DNA of 10,652 bases from SIG575 sp045632485 (GCA_045632485.1 JAZQWT010000183.1:1-10652), one strand, 5' to 3'. Positions 1 through 6,254 are shown, numbered from the stretch's first letter. Numbers and translations: made by a program. The notes: a model not told the origin generated them from the letters alone.

Positions 1-1
1 A

Positions 2-1096
2 AATACTGCAGAAGATGATATTGTTCTCACAAGAACAACAACAAACGGTATGCTTGACGTGCCTTACGGTAATGAGCTTAATATGGCAACACCTGTAGCT
101 GACTGCCATCTCACAGGTTACTTTGCACCTTACGGACAGGGCCTTGCAGGTGTTTTCGGTGACTATGAAACTCCCTCAAAGGGCGTTAAAGAAGCGGGCG
201 GTATTTCATTCCTTTCACACGTTGGCGAATATGTTTACCCCGATAAGGATTCAGCAGACCACGTAGGAAAACTTGTTGACGATTATTATGCAACAAAATT
301 TGCAAGACTCTTTATGGATAATGCAGGTTCATCTCTTGGCACAGGCATCAACAGTGCAACTGACGCACACACACGCTGCGACAGAATTCTCTATGACCAG
401 ATTCTTCAGAAAACAATTCCCAACGGCGTTGTTCCGTGGGGTAACACATTTGCTGACTCACACAACGAAACAGCAATCAACGATGCTTACACAATGAGCT
501 GGATGCCTGAACAGACAACAGACGCTTTCCGCACATGTCTTGAAAAAGGTCAGTTCTTCTCAGTTTCTCACTTCTCAAACGGTGTTGAACTCAACGGTAT
601 GGAAGAAATGCCCGGTTTTGTTGAGCAGGATGTTTATGATTCAAGAGCTTACTGGCTTGATAATACACCTCGTGTAACAAAGATTGACGTTGACCAGGAA
701 AATGATACAATCACTGTTTACGGTGAAAATGCAAACATTATCACATGGGTTTCAAACGGTAATGTAATCAAGAGAGTTGAACTAGTTGACGGTAAAGCAA
801 CACTTGACCTTCACAATGATGAACTTCTCAATGACCCTTATCTTTACCTGAGATTCTACCTTTCAGGTGATAACGGAATCTGCTATGCTAACCCCATGGT
901 TCTCCACGTTGAAGGCGAAGAATTCGCTCCTGTTGATGTTCCGAAGGTGATTTACGATACACCCTGGTTCCTTCGTAAACTTGTAACAGTAATTGATGCG
1001 GTTGCTTTCAGATTCAATCCCGTTATCTGGATTTTCAAATACTTTGCACTTGGCTATAATCCCATAACTGCAGACAGACTTTTTAATCCGTTCTGA
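2..1096 (+). CDS. PHP-superfamily metal-dependent hydrolase, 5'-truncated
   Basis: The frame is open from base 2 to the TGA at 1094-1096 (364 visible residues), so the true start lies left of the window; the internal ATG at 50 has no ribosome binding site. The visible part fits the second half of a PHP domain: a glutamate in YGNEL followed by CHLTGYF, a histidine in FLSHVGEY, a YDQIL stretch, then the terminal metal-ligand motif FADSHNE and CLEKGQFF. The PHP family uses clustered His/Asp/Glu residues to bind two or three metals and usually hydrolyses phosphoesters; the first HxH motif would lie upstream. A beta-rich region of about 100 residues follows, then an unusual hydrophobic tail (WFLRKLVTVIDAVAF, VIWIFKYFAL) that may associate with membrane. 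Substrate is unknown. The gene converges on the CE15-like gene. Family assignment is by motif pattern and is moderately sure. Confidence 0.6.
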   Translation, partial: NTAEDDIVLTRTTTNGMLDVPYGNELNMATPVADCHLTGYFAPYGQGLAGVFGDYETPSKGVKEAGGISFLSHVGEYVYPDKDSADHVGKLVDDYYATKFARLFMDNAGSSLGTGINSATDAHTRCDRILYDQILQKTIPNGVVPWGNTFADSHNETAINDAYTMSWMPEQTTDAFRTCLEKGQFFSVSHFSNGVELNGMEEMPGFVEQDVYDSRAYWLDNTPRVTKIDVDQENDTITVYGENANIITWVSNGNVIKRVELVDGKATLDLHNDELLNDPYLYLRFYLSGDNGICYANPMVLHVEGEEFAPVDVPKVIYDTPWFLRKLVTVIDAVAFRFNPVIWIFKYFALGYNPITADRLFNPF

Positions 1097-1116
1097 TTTC
1101 TGAAACAGTAAAACAA

Positions 1117-1157
1117 AAGCCTCTTAAAGTATAACAGCTTTAAGAGGCTTATTTATT
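1117..1157. terminator. Bidirectional intrinsic terminator between convergent genes
   Basis: A perfect 13-bp stem (1117-1129 with 1138-1150) encloses an 8-nt loop. It is followed on the plus strand by ATTTATTTT and preceded by AAAACAAAA, which reads as a T-rich tail on the minus strand. It lies between the convergent PHP-like and CE15-like genes and can serve both. Confidence 0.85.
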
Positions 1158-1167
1158 TTCATTATGA

Positions 1168-2253
1168 TTATCTGTTAAGAAAATCCATCAGTCCGTGCCA
1201 GTCATCGCGGGAAAAATAGTGAGTACCTTCGCGGTAACAGAAGCCGATGTTTCCGTCGTTGAGGTATCGGTCTGTTTTAAGAAAATCATCATCATTGTAA
1301 ACAAAACCGTCTGTACCATAAAGTTTATATACTTCGTCGGCTGCTGCACAGGCAAGGAATTGCTGGGGAGGAGCAGCCCATATATCTTTTTCGGCAGAAG
1401 CAATATGAACTTTACGCGGTGCTATAAGTGCGTGCATAAAATGCTGGTCAAAGGGTGTTTCGTTGTCTTTGTCTGAAAATTCCTTGTATTTTTCGCAGAA
1501 CCAGAAGGGGAAAACTCTTGTGATATGTCCTATTGTTTCGTTTCCGTCGATTTTATTTCTGTTCAGAGCGTCACCGCTGCAGCCTGCGCAGTTTGAGTGT
1601 GCACATGTAAAACGAGTGTCAACGGCAGCTGTAAGAAGTGCTGTTTTTCCCAGTCTTGAGTGACCTGCAACAGTGATTGAAGCTTTGTCAACCTCATCTC
1701 TTGTCTGAAGAAAATCCATAACTCTCATTGCGGCCCACGCCCACATTGCGATTTTTCCGGGAGAATGAAGTGTGCGTTCGGAATTTTTATAAACTATACC
1801 TGCAAGACCATTCGTGAAATCACCGTCGTCGCTTGTTACGTCTTTATAGCAGAAAGAGGCACAACCGAAACCGTTGTCGATAATTTCTTCTGTGGGCATA
1901 TATTCATCGGGAACGTTGCTTCTGAAATTGATGTGAACAACTGTTTTATGTTTTTCGCCTTTTTTCGGATAAACGTATGTAACAGGGAAAGTGAATTTTT
2001 CGCCGTTGAGCTGTGATGTAATTTCGACTTTAGCAAGATATGCTTTGCCTGCACAGTATCTTCTGTCGTCAAATTCTTTTATTTCAAAAGTAACTTCTTC
2101 AGGGCTTTCAGGCATATATCCGTATTCATTTTCCAGCATTGTTTTTAAAACAAGAGGACGTGCCTTTTCCCATTCTGTTTTTGTTGTAATTCTTTCGCCT
2201 GTAATATCAAGGGGTGAGGGGAGATTCAAATTTTTCAGCATTGCATTTATCAT
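1168..2253 (-). CDS. CE15-like (glucuronoyl esterase family) alpha/beta hydrolase, probably cytoplasmic
   Basis: A 361-residue alpha/beta hydrolase. The nucleophile elbow GHSRLGK (197-203, Ser200 region with Ser199 as nucleophile) followed by TALL, DTRF and a Cys/Gly-rich loop is the hallmark of bacterial CE15 4-O-methylglucuronoyl methylesterases. FPFWFC, DQHFMHALIAPR, an acidic residue in ASAEKD (about Glu288) and a histidine in REGTHYF (about His345) complete a plausible triad. CE15 enzymes cleave the ester between lignin and glucuronoxylan. Known members are usually exported, but this N-terminus (INAMLKNLNLPSP) has no signal peptide, so an intracellular role on an imported oligosaccharide or another ester is inferred. 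Start choice: AAAGGAG directly abuts an upstream TTG (2262) but is 9 nt from the ATG at 2253, so the ATG is preferred. A good promoter lies just upstream. The 3' end converges on the PHP gene. Substrate is uncertain. Confidence 0.8.
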   Translation of the reverse strand: MINAMLKNLNLPSPLDITGERITTKTEWEKARPLVLKTMLENEYGYMPESPEEVTFEIKEFDDRRYCAGKAYLAKVEITSQLNGEKFTFPVTYVYPKKGEKHKTVVHINFRSNVPDEYMPTEEIIDNGFGCASFCYKDVTSDDGDFTNGLAGIVYKNSERTLHSPGKIAMWAWAAMRVMDFLQTRDEVDKASITVAGHSRLGKTALLTAAVDTRFTCAHSNCAGCSGDALNRNKIDGNETIGHITRVFPFWFCEKYKEFSDKDNETPFDQHFMHALIAPRKVHIASAEKDIWAAPPQQFLACAAADEVYKLYGTDGFVYNDDDFLKTDRYLNDGNIGFCYREGTHYFSRDDWHGLMDFLNR

Positions 2254-2276
2254 ATTTTTCAACTCCTTTTAAATCA

Positions 2277-2304
2277 AGTATAACAAATTTTCGGATAATG
2301 TCAA
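2277..2304 (-). promoter_or_regulatory. Sigma-A promoter for the CE15-like gene
   Basis: Read on the minus strand, TTGACA (2304-2299) and TATACT (2282-2277) are separated by 16 bp, with a TG one base before the -10 box (extended -10). Transcription would begin near 2270, giving a very short leader that starts about at the AAAGGAG ribosome binding site. Confidence 0.7.
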
Positions 2305-2344
2305 TCAGATTATATTCTGATAAATATTTGCTTATTTTATATTT

Positions 2345-2362
2345 TTGTTAATAAATTAACAA
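2345..2362. promoter_or_regulatory. Rex-type operator upstream of fucO
   Basis: The 18-bp sequence TTGTTAATAAATTAACAA is a perfect palindrome and matches the clostridial Rex consensus TTGTTAA-N4-TTAACAA at every defined position. Rex is the NADH/NAD+-sensing repressor that controls fermentation and alcohol dehydrogenase genes. The site ends 7 bp upstream of the predicted -35 of fucO, a NAD(H)-dependent alcohol dehydrogenase, so the target fits. A further TTGTTAA half-site lies at 2403-2409, near the predicted transcription start. Match is seen; regulation is inferred. Confidence 0.7.
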
Positions 2363-2369
2363 ATTGCTA

Positions 2370-2398
2370 TTGATTATTTCACAAAATAGTTGTATCAT
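2370..2398 (+). promoter_or_regulatory. Probable sigma-A promoter of fucO
   Basis: TTGATT (2370-2375) and TATCAT (2393-2398) are separated by 17 bp, placing transcription start near 2405 and a leader of about 28 nt before the ATG. It sits between the Rex palindrome and the gene. Confidence 0.55.
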
Positions 2399-2432
2399 AG
2401 TATTGTTAAATAATTTTTTGGAGGTTTTCAAA

Positions 2433-3581
2433 ATGGCAAACAGATTTGTACTCAATGAAACAAGCTACCACGGTAAAGGCGCAATCGCTGAAATCGCAAC
2501 AGAAATCAACGCTCGCGGTTTAAAAAAAGCTTTTGTATGTTCTGACCCTGACCTTATCAAATTCGGCGTTACAAAGAAAGTAACAGACATTCTTGATAAT
2601 GCTTCTATAGCTTACGAAATTTATTCAAATATCAAAGCTAACCCCACAATCGAAAACGTTCAGACCGGTGTTGAAGCTTTTAAAGCAAGCGGTGCAGATT
2701 GCATCGTTGCTATCGGCGGCGGTTCTTCAATGGACACAGCAAAGGCTATCGGTATCATCATTACTAACCCCGAATTTGCTGATGTTGTTACTCTTGAAGG
2801 TGTTGCACCTACAAAGAACAAATGCGTACCCATCATCGCAGTTCCCACAACAGCAGGTACAGCAGCAGAAGTTACAATCAACTATGTTATCACAGATGCA
2901 GAAAAGAACAGAAAAATGGTTTGTGTTGACGTTCACGATATCCCCGTTGTTGCAGTTGTTGACCCTGATATGATGGCATCAATGCCCAAAGGTCTTACAG
3001 CAGCTACAGGTATGGATGCTCTTACACACGCTATCGAAGGCTACATCACAAAAGGCGCTTGGGAAATGAGCGATATGTTCCACATCAAGGCTATCGAAAT
3101 CATCGCAAAATCACTCCGCGGTGCAGTTGATAACACAGACGAAGGCAGAGAAGGTATGGCTCTCGGTCAGTATATCGCAGGTATGGGCTTCTCAAACGTA
3201 GGCCTCGGCATTGTTCACTCAATGGCTCATCCTCTCGGTGCACTTTATGACACAGCACACGGTGTTGCAAACGCAATTATTCTTCCCACAGTTATGGAAT
3301 ACAACGCACCTGAAACAGGCGAAAAATATCGCGATATCGCAAAAGTAATGGGTGTAGAAAACGTTGATGCAATGAGCCTTGAAGATGCAAGAAAAGCAGC
3401 TATTGATGCAGTTAAACAGCTTTCAGCAGATGTTGGTATTCCCGCTGACCTTAAAGACATTGTAAAAGCAGAAGATCTTGACTTCCTTTCACAGTCAGCA
3501 TTTGACGATGCTTGCCGTCCCGGTAACCCCAGAGAAACATCAGTTGAAGAAATCAAAGCTCTTTACCTTTCACTCATGTAA
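2433..3581 (+). CDS. fucO: Lactaldehyde reductase / Fe-containing alcohol dehydrogenase (FucO type)
   Basis: Encodes 382 residues, the length of E. coli FucO, and resembles it from end to end (MANRFVLNET start, GEKYRDIAKVMGV, PGNPRE near the C-terminus). FucO reduces L-lactaldehyde to 1,2-propanediol with NADH during anaerobic fucose or rhamnose use; related enzymes take other short aldehydes. The nucleotide loop is AIGGGSSMD (93-101), and an acidic residue at 38 matches the position linked to NADH preference. The iron ligands appear intact: Asp195 and His199 in GMDALTHAIEGY, His262 in VHSMAHP and His276 in TAHG. The ATG at 2433 is chosen because GGAGG (2420-2424) is 8 nt upstream; the longer in-frame extension to 2364 would cover the promoter. 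No fucose or rhamnose genes adjoin it, so the physiological substrate could be another aldehyde. It is monocistronic, with a likely Rex-controlled promoter. Confidence 0.93.
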   Translation: MANRFVLNETSYHGKGAIAEIATEINARGLKKAFVCSDPDLIKFGVTKKVTDILDNASIAYEIYSNIKANPTIENVQTGVEAFKASGADCIVAIGGGSSMDTAKAIGIIITNPEFADVVTLEGVAPTKNKCVPIIAVPTTAGTAAEVTINYVITDAEKNRKMVCVDVHDIPVVAVVDPDMMASMPKGLTAATGMDALTHAIEGYITKGAWEMSDMFHIKAIEIIAKSLRGAVDNTDEGREGMALGQYIAGMGFSNVGLGIVHSMAHPLGALYDTAHGVANAIILPTVMEYNAPETGEKYRDIAKVMGVENVDAMSLEDARKAAIDAVKQLSADVGIPADLKDIVKAEDLDFLSQSAFDDACRPGNPRETSVEEIKALYLSLM

Positions 3582-3626
3582 TTTTTCAGCGAAAAATTCC
3601 CTCCGTCAAAATCAAAGATTTTGCCA

Positions 3627-3657
3627 CCTCCTCTTGCATTATCAAGGGGAGGTTTTC
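3627..3657 (+). terminator. Probable fucO terminator, supplied by a repeat module
   Basis: A 10-bp stem (3627-3636 with 3643-3652, one T-G pair) with loop CATTAT is followed by TTTTC. It is the first G/C-rich hairpin downstream of the fucO stop at 3581 and is also the first hairpin of a repeat module, so the terminator may be borrowed from the repeat. Confidence 0.5.
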
Positions 3658-3770
3658 TGCTATCACTGATGTTAGTTTTATGAAAATTCGTCAGTTCAGT
3701 ACCCATAACCGGTTTCTGCTATCACTGATACAAATTTTTATAATAATCCGCAGTACAATGCCCATAATTA
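3654..3770 (+). repeat. Tandem pair of a degenerate 59-bp unit
   Basis: TTTCTGCTATCACTGAT occurs exactly at 3654-3670 and 3713-3729, 59 bp apart. The following bases also align (for example CAGTTCAGTACCCATAA against CAGTACAATGCCCATAA). A third, inverted copy is at about 4158-4208. Confidence 0.75.
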
Positions 3771-3782
3771 GTTTTAAATATA

Positions 3783-3796
3783 TAAATTATAATTTA
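3783..3796. repeat. 14-bp AT palindrome, copy 1
   Basis: TAAATTATAATTTA is its own reverse complement. It lies at the right edge of the first repeat segment; identical copies are at 4125-4138 and 4281-4294, with a partial copy at 3980-3993. Confidence 0.7.
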
Positions 3797-3826
3797 TAAT
3801 TTATCCTTTTTTTTAATGGAGCATAG

Positions 3827-3873
3827 CCTCCCTTGCCTAAAGGGAGGGGGACCGCGTAAGCGGTGGAGGGATA
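3827..3873 (+). repeat. Two-hairpin repeat module, plus orientation
   Basis: Hairpin 1 is CCTCCCTT/AAGGGAGG (3827-3834 with 3840-3847, loop GCCTA). Hairpin 2 is ACCGC/GCGGT (3851-3855 with 3860-3864, loop GTAA). A GGAGGGATA tail follows at 3865-3873. The tail could pair instead with the left arm of hairpin 1. Confidence 0.75.
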
Positions 3874-3902
3874 AATATTAATTTCATTAAACTTAAAATA
3901 AT

Positions 3903-3952
3903 ATCCCCCAGTCAAAACCTACGGTTTTGCCAGCCCCCTTTAGGCAAGGGGG
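3903..3952 (-). repeat. Two-hairpin repeat module, minus orientation
   Basis: This is the inverted partner of the module at 3827-3873. It keeps the same first hairpin with the same loop on the minus strand (3952-3946 with 3940-3934, loop GCCTA). Its second hairpin has different bases but is still perfectly paired (3913-3919 with 3923-3929). Confidence 0.75.
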
Positions 3953-4005
3953 CCTTTTGGTTATTCTCATTTCAGCAGTAATTTATAATTTATCTGTTAC
4001 TAACC

Positions 4006-4117
4006 TTGCCATTTTGCTGTCATCCTGGAGCGTAGCGAAGGATCTCAAAATGGCAACACATAAACCATTCCCAAACGAGATTCTTCGCTTCGCTCGAGAA
4101 TGACACGTTTGGGAATG
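4006..4117. repeat. Opposed pair of hairpins with GTCATCCT-type tips
   Basis: A 28-bp tip motif at 4019-4046 recurs inverted at 4077-4104 with 24 of 28 identities. Each tip is bracketed by its own perfect arms: 4006-4016 with 4046-4056, and 4066-4077 with 4106-4117. The arms of the two hairpins are unrelated in sequence. I recall GTCATCCTGAGCGAAGCGAAGGATCTC-like repeats as dispersed in many bacterial genomes. Confidence 0.75.
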
Positions 4118-4124
4118 TCAGCGA

Positions 4125-4138
4125 TAAATTATAATTTA
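4125..4138. repeat. 14-bp AT palindrome, copy 2
   Basis: A second exact TAAATTATAATTTA, preceded by CAGCGA, at the boundary between the third and fourth repeat segments. Confidence 0.7.
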
Positions 4139-4215
4139 TATGTGCATTAATAACTAACTACGGGTAATACGCTGACGATTATTATAAAACTGACATCGGT
4201 GATAGCATAAAAATT

Positions 4216-4270
4216 CTCCCCTTGAAAAAGCAAGGGGAGATGTCGTTTTCGTGAGAAAATGACAGAGGAG
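4216..4270 (+). repeat. Two-hairpin repeat module, plus orientation, outer right copy
   Basis: Hairpin 1 is 4216-4224 with 4231-4239 (9 bp, loop AAAAAG). Hairpin 2 is 4241-4250 with 4255-4264 (10 bp with one G-T pair, loop GTGA). A GAGGAGA tail follows. Its reverse complement aligns along the first repeat segment that begins near 3589. Confidence 0.7.
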
Positions 4271-4280
4271 ATTTTTCGCT

Positions 4281-4294
4281 TAAATTATAATTTA
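4281..4294. repeat. 14-bp AT palindrome, copy 3
   Basis: A third exact TAAATTATAATTTA marks the right end of the repeat cluster, 13 bp before the terminator hairpin of the next gene. Confidence 0.7.
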
Positions 4295-4307
4295 TCATTA
4301 AACAAAC

Positions 4308-4339
4308 AAGCGGAACAGTTTGTGAAAACTGTTCCGCTT
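4308..4339. terminator. Terminator hairpin downstream of the 587-aa gene
   Basis: A perfect 14-bp stem (4308-4321 with 4326-4339) has the loop GTGA. On the minus strand it follows the stop at 4355 and is followed by GTTTGTTTAAT; on the plus strand it is followed by TTCTATTT. It probably ends minus-strand transcription and insulates the repeat cluster. Confidence 0.8.
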
Positions 4340-4354
4340 TTCTATTTACGTTTA

Positions 4355-6118
4355 TTATTTTGTAAGAGATAATGCTTCTACGATTGCGCCCTCAGTTGTT
4401 TTAACAGTAAGTTTAACTGTATCACCTTTATTGAGAACAACTGCGATATTTGCTTTCTTTGCAGAAATTGAGAAATATGCATCGTACTTATCAAGCTTGA
4501 TATAGTAATATGTGTTACCGTCAAGGACTGCTGAACGGATGTCAGTAATTGTGCCTTCAGCAACAATTTCTTCTGTTTTGTTATCGTCAGCATTATTGTC
4601 TTCGCCATCTAAAACGATTGACTGCTTGTCGAGCTCTGCTTTTGCATCGCCTTCAATACCCATTTCGTTGTAATATTCCTGAAGACAATCGCCGAGTTTT
4701 TCTGCGGCAACGGCTTTCTGTGACTGTTCAACGTTAACAAGTGAATACATTTTAACGTATCCGTCGTTATCCTTGAGAGCCATAAAGAATGTGGGTTCGT
4801 TACCAACATTCATAAGCAAGGGGAATGTTGCATTGTAGCCGTACTGCTGAACCTTACCTTCTGCAGACTGCTGTGCTGCATATTCAGTTGCACCTGACTG
4901 CTTGAAGAATTTTGTTTCTTTAGTTCTCTGGTTTGAGAGAATGAAACCGATGATTGAATCGTCGGCAGTAACTGATGTGACGCCTGTGTACATATAAACG
5001 TCGTCGTTAAGAGCGATGTAGTTGCTGCCCTGAGTTGTGATTTTAACATCTTTCTGACCGAGAACGGAGTTGAAGAAGCCGTTCTTATACTGACCGTAAT
5101 AGTCATACTGCTGAGAAATAAGTGTTGAAGAATAAATTCTGTCTATCCACTGAAGATTTTCGTCTGTTTTTGCAGTTTCTATATCATAGTATTTGCTTTC
5201 GCCTGTTGTTGCATCAAGAAGAACAACACCTGTGATATCTTCACCGCCGAAAAGACCGATTTTGAAATCCATTCTCGGACAAACCCAGTAGGGTCTGCCG
5301 TTGTCGTCAATTTCAAAAGTGGGTGTATCAAAAAGATATGTGGGATACTGGAAACGGAGATGACGAAGAAGAAGTCTGCCGAAATGCTCTGCGGGAGAAT
5401 ATCTGATGTTTTCCATTCCCAGGTCTTTAAGCTTAACAACATCAACCTTCTGTGTTGTCATATCAACAATCATATATGCGGGAATACCCTGCTCAGTGTT
5501 TGTGAGCCATTTGATGATATTTGCATATTTGAGAGTTGTTACACGTACAGGCTTGCCTTTATAGTTAATCTGAGTGTAATCTTCAGCGTCAACATACTGT
5601 GAAACATATTCTGAAAGTTCACCGAGCTGTTTGCTGCCCAGGTTTTTAGCCGAATCTTCGTCAAGCATAGGAACTGATTTGAAATCGAGCTCTTTGAATT
5701 CTTCAGTAAAGTTTGCTTCTTCTACCGTAATCAACTGGCTGAAATCCTTCGCTCTGAAGAAAACAGAAGAAACAAGTGAACCGATAACTACGAAAACAAC
5801 AAGTATACAAACTATTGTACCCGGAATAAGTGTACTTTTCTTAACATAGGGCAGATATTCGGGTCGCATAAGTGCCTTGCTTGTGATGAAAGAAAAAACA
5901 GGATATGAAACGGCAATAAGGCCGAGCCAGAAATAAAGCTTTATATCCTTGAGGTTGAAAGCAGGAAGCATTACATAATAACCGATTGCACCTACGATGA
6001 TTGTAAGAATGGCATTGATAAGCACTTTCTTACCTGCTTTTTCGGGCGGTATCACTACTTCATCTTTGTTATAGATGTTCGTGAAAACATTTGCCCCTTT
6101 AAAATTTCCTGAATCCAT
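4355..6118 (-). CDS. Membrane-anchored protein of unknown function (587 aa)
   Basis: I do not recognise the family. Three hydrophobic helices lie at about residues 31-54, 61-83 and 97-121. The positive-inside rule (KAGKK before helix 1, MRPEYLPYVKK between helices 2 and 3) places the N-terminus inside and the remaining roughly 465 residues outside the membrane. The outer region has strand-rich segments such as PYWVCPRMDFKIGLFGGEDI and VVLLDATTGE (about 276-306), which faintly recall PepSY-like folds. An acidic linker (505-518) precedes a C-terminal block of about 68 residues (EGTITDIRS to the end) whose strand pattern suggests an OB-like barrel. AGGAG lies 10 nt upstream of the ATG. It is monocistronic, diverges from the rpsF operon, and ends at a strong hairpin. 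A cell-envelope role is only inferred from topology. Confidence 0.85.
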   Translation of the reverse strand: MDSGNFKGANVFTNIYNKDEVVIPPEKAGKKVLINAILTIIVGAIGYYVMLPAFNLKDIKLYFWLGLIAVSYPVFSFITSKALMRPEYLPYVKKSTLIPGTIVCILVVFVVIGSLVSSVFFRAKDFSQLITVEEANFTEEFKELDFKSVPMLDEDSAKNLGSKQLGELSEYVSQYVDAEDYTQINYKGKPVRVTTLKYANIIKWLTNTEQGIPAYMIVDMTTQKVDVVKLKDLGMENIRYSPAEHFGRLLLRHLRFQYPTYLFDTPTFEIDDNGRPYWVCPRMDFKIGLFGGEDITGVVLLDATTGESKYYDIETAKTDENLQWIDRIYSSTLISQQYDYYGQYKNGFFNSVLGQKDVKITTQGSNYIALNDDVYMYTGVTSVTADDSIIGFILSNQRTKETKFFKQSGATEYAAQQSAEGKVQQYGYNATFPLLMNVGNEPTFFMALKDNDGYVKMYSLVNVEQSQKAVAAEKLGDCLQEYYNEMGIEGDAKAELDKQSIVLDGEDNNADDNKTEEIVAEGTITDIRSAVLDGNTYYYIKLDKYDAYFSISAKKANIAVVLNKGDTVKLTVKTTEGAIVEALSLTK

Positions 6119-6225
6119 AATGTATTCACTCCTGAAATATTATAATATGGTAATTATTGTACAATATATACAGTAAAAATACAAGTCTTATTTAAAAATT
6201 ATAAATGAACGTACTGTTAAATTAC
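6119..6225. promoter_or_regulatory. AT-rich divergent intergenic region
   Basis: On the minus strand TATAAT (6144-6139) is a good -10 candidate for the 587-aa gene, but no convincing -35 lies 16-18 bp away. The 10-bp palindrome ATTGTACAAT is at 6157-6166. Nothing else here can be supported. Confidence 0.4.
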
Positions 6226-6254
6226 TTGACAACTGTACATTTTGTTGATATAAT
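6226..6254 (+). promoter_or_regulatory. Consensus sigma-A promoter of the rpsF-ssb-rpsR operon
   Basis: TTGACA (6226-6231) and TATAAT (6249-6254) are both perfect, with 17-bp spacing and an extended TG at 6246-6247. This is an unusually strong match, as expected for a ribosomal protein operon. Transcription should start near 6261. Confidence 0.92.

Larger units (their letters stand above)
3582..4354. repeat. Gene-free mirrored cluster of repeat modules
   Basis: This 773-bp gap has no credible ORF and is almost entirely repeat. Segments bounded by AT palindromes run about 3589-3796, 3797-3993, 3994-4138 and 4139-4294. The outer two are diverged inverted copies of each other; the left one contains an extra 59-bp duplication, which accounts for most of its greater length. 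Two-hairpin modules occur in the order minus (3600-3655), plus (3827-3873), minus (3903-3952), plus (4216-4270). A pair of opposed hairpins with GTCATCCT/GTCATTCT-type tips fills the third segment. It is best read as nested small non-autonomous elements (MITE or REP-like) accumulated downstream of fucO. Confidence 0.8.

Noticed and set aside
2254..2262. TTG start of the CE15-like gene
   Set aside because: The Shine-Dalgarno sequence directly abuts it with no spacer, whereas the ATG at 2253 has a 9-nt spacer.
2364..2432. Longer N-terminus for fucO (23 extra residues)
   Set aside because: The extension would lie across the promoter; GGAGG precedes the ATG at 2433, which also gives the family start MANR and a length of 382.
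3600..4270. CRISPR array
   Set aside because: Repeat units are inverted, of unequal spacing and hairpin-based; there is no series of identical direct repeats with unique spacers and no cas gene.
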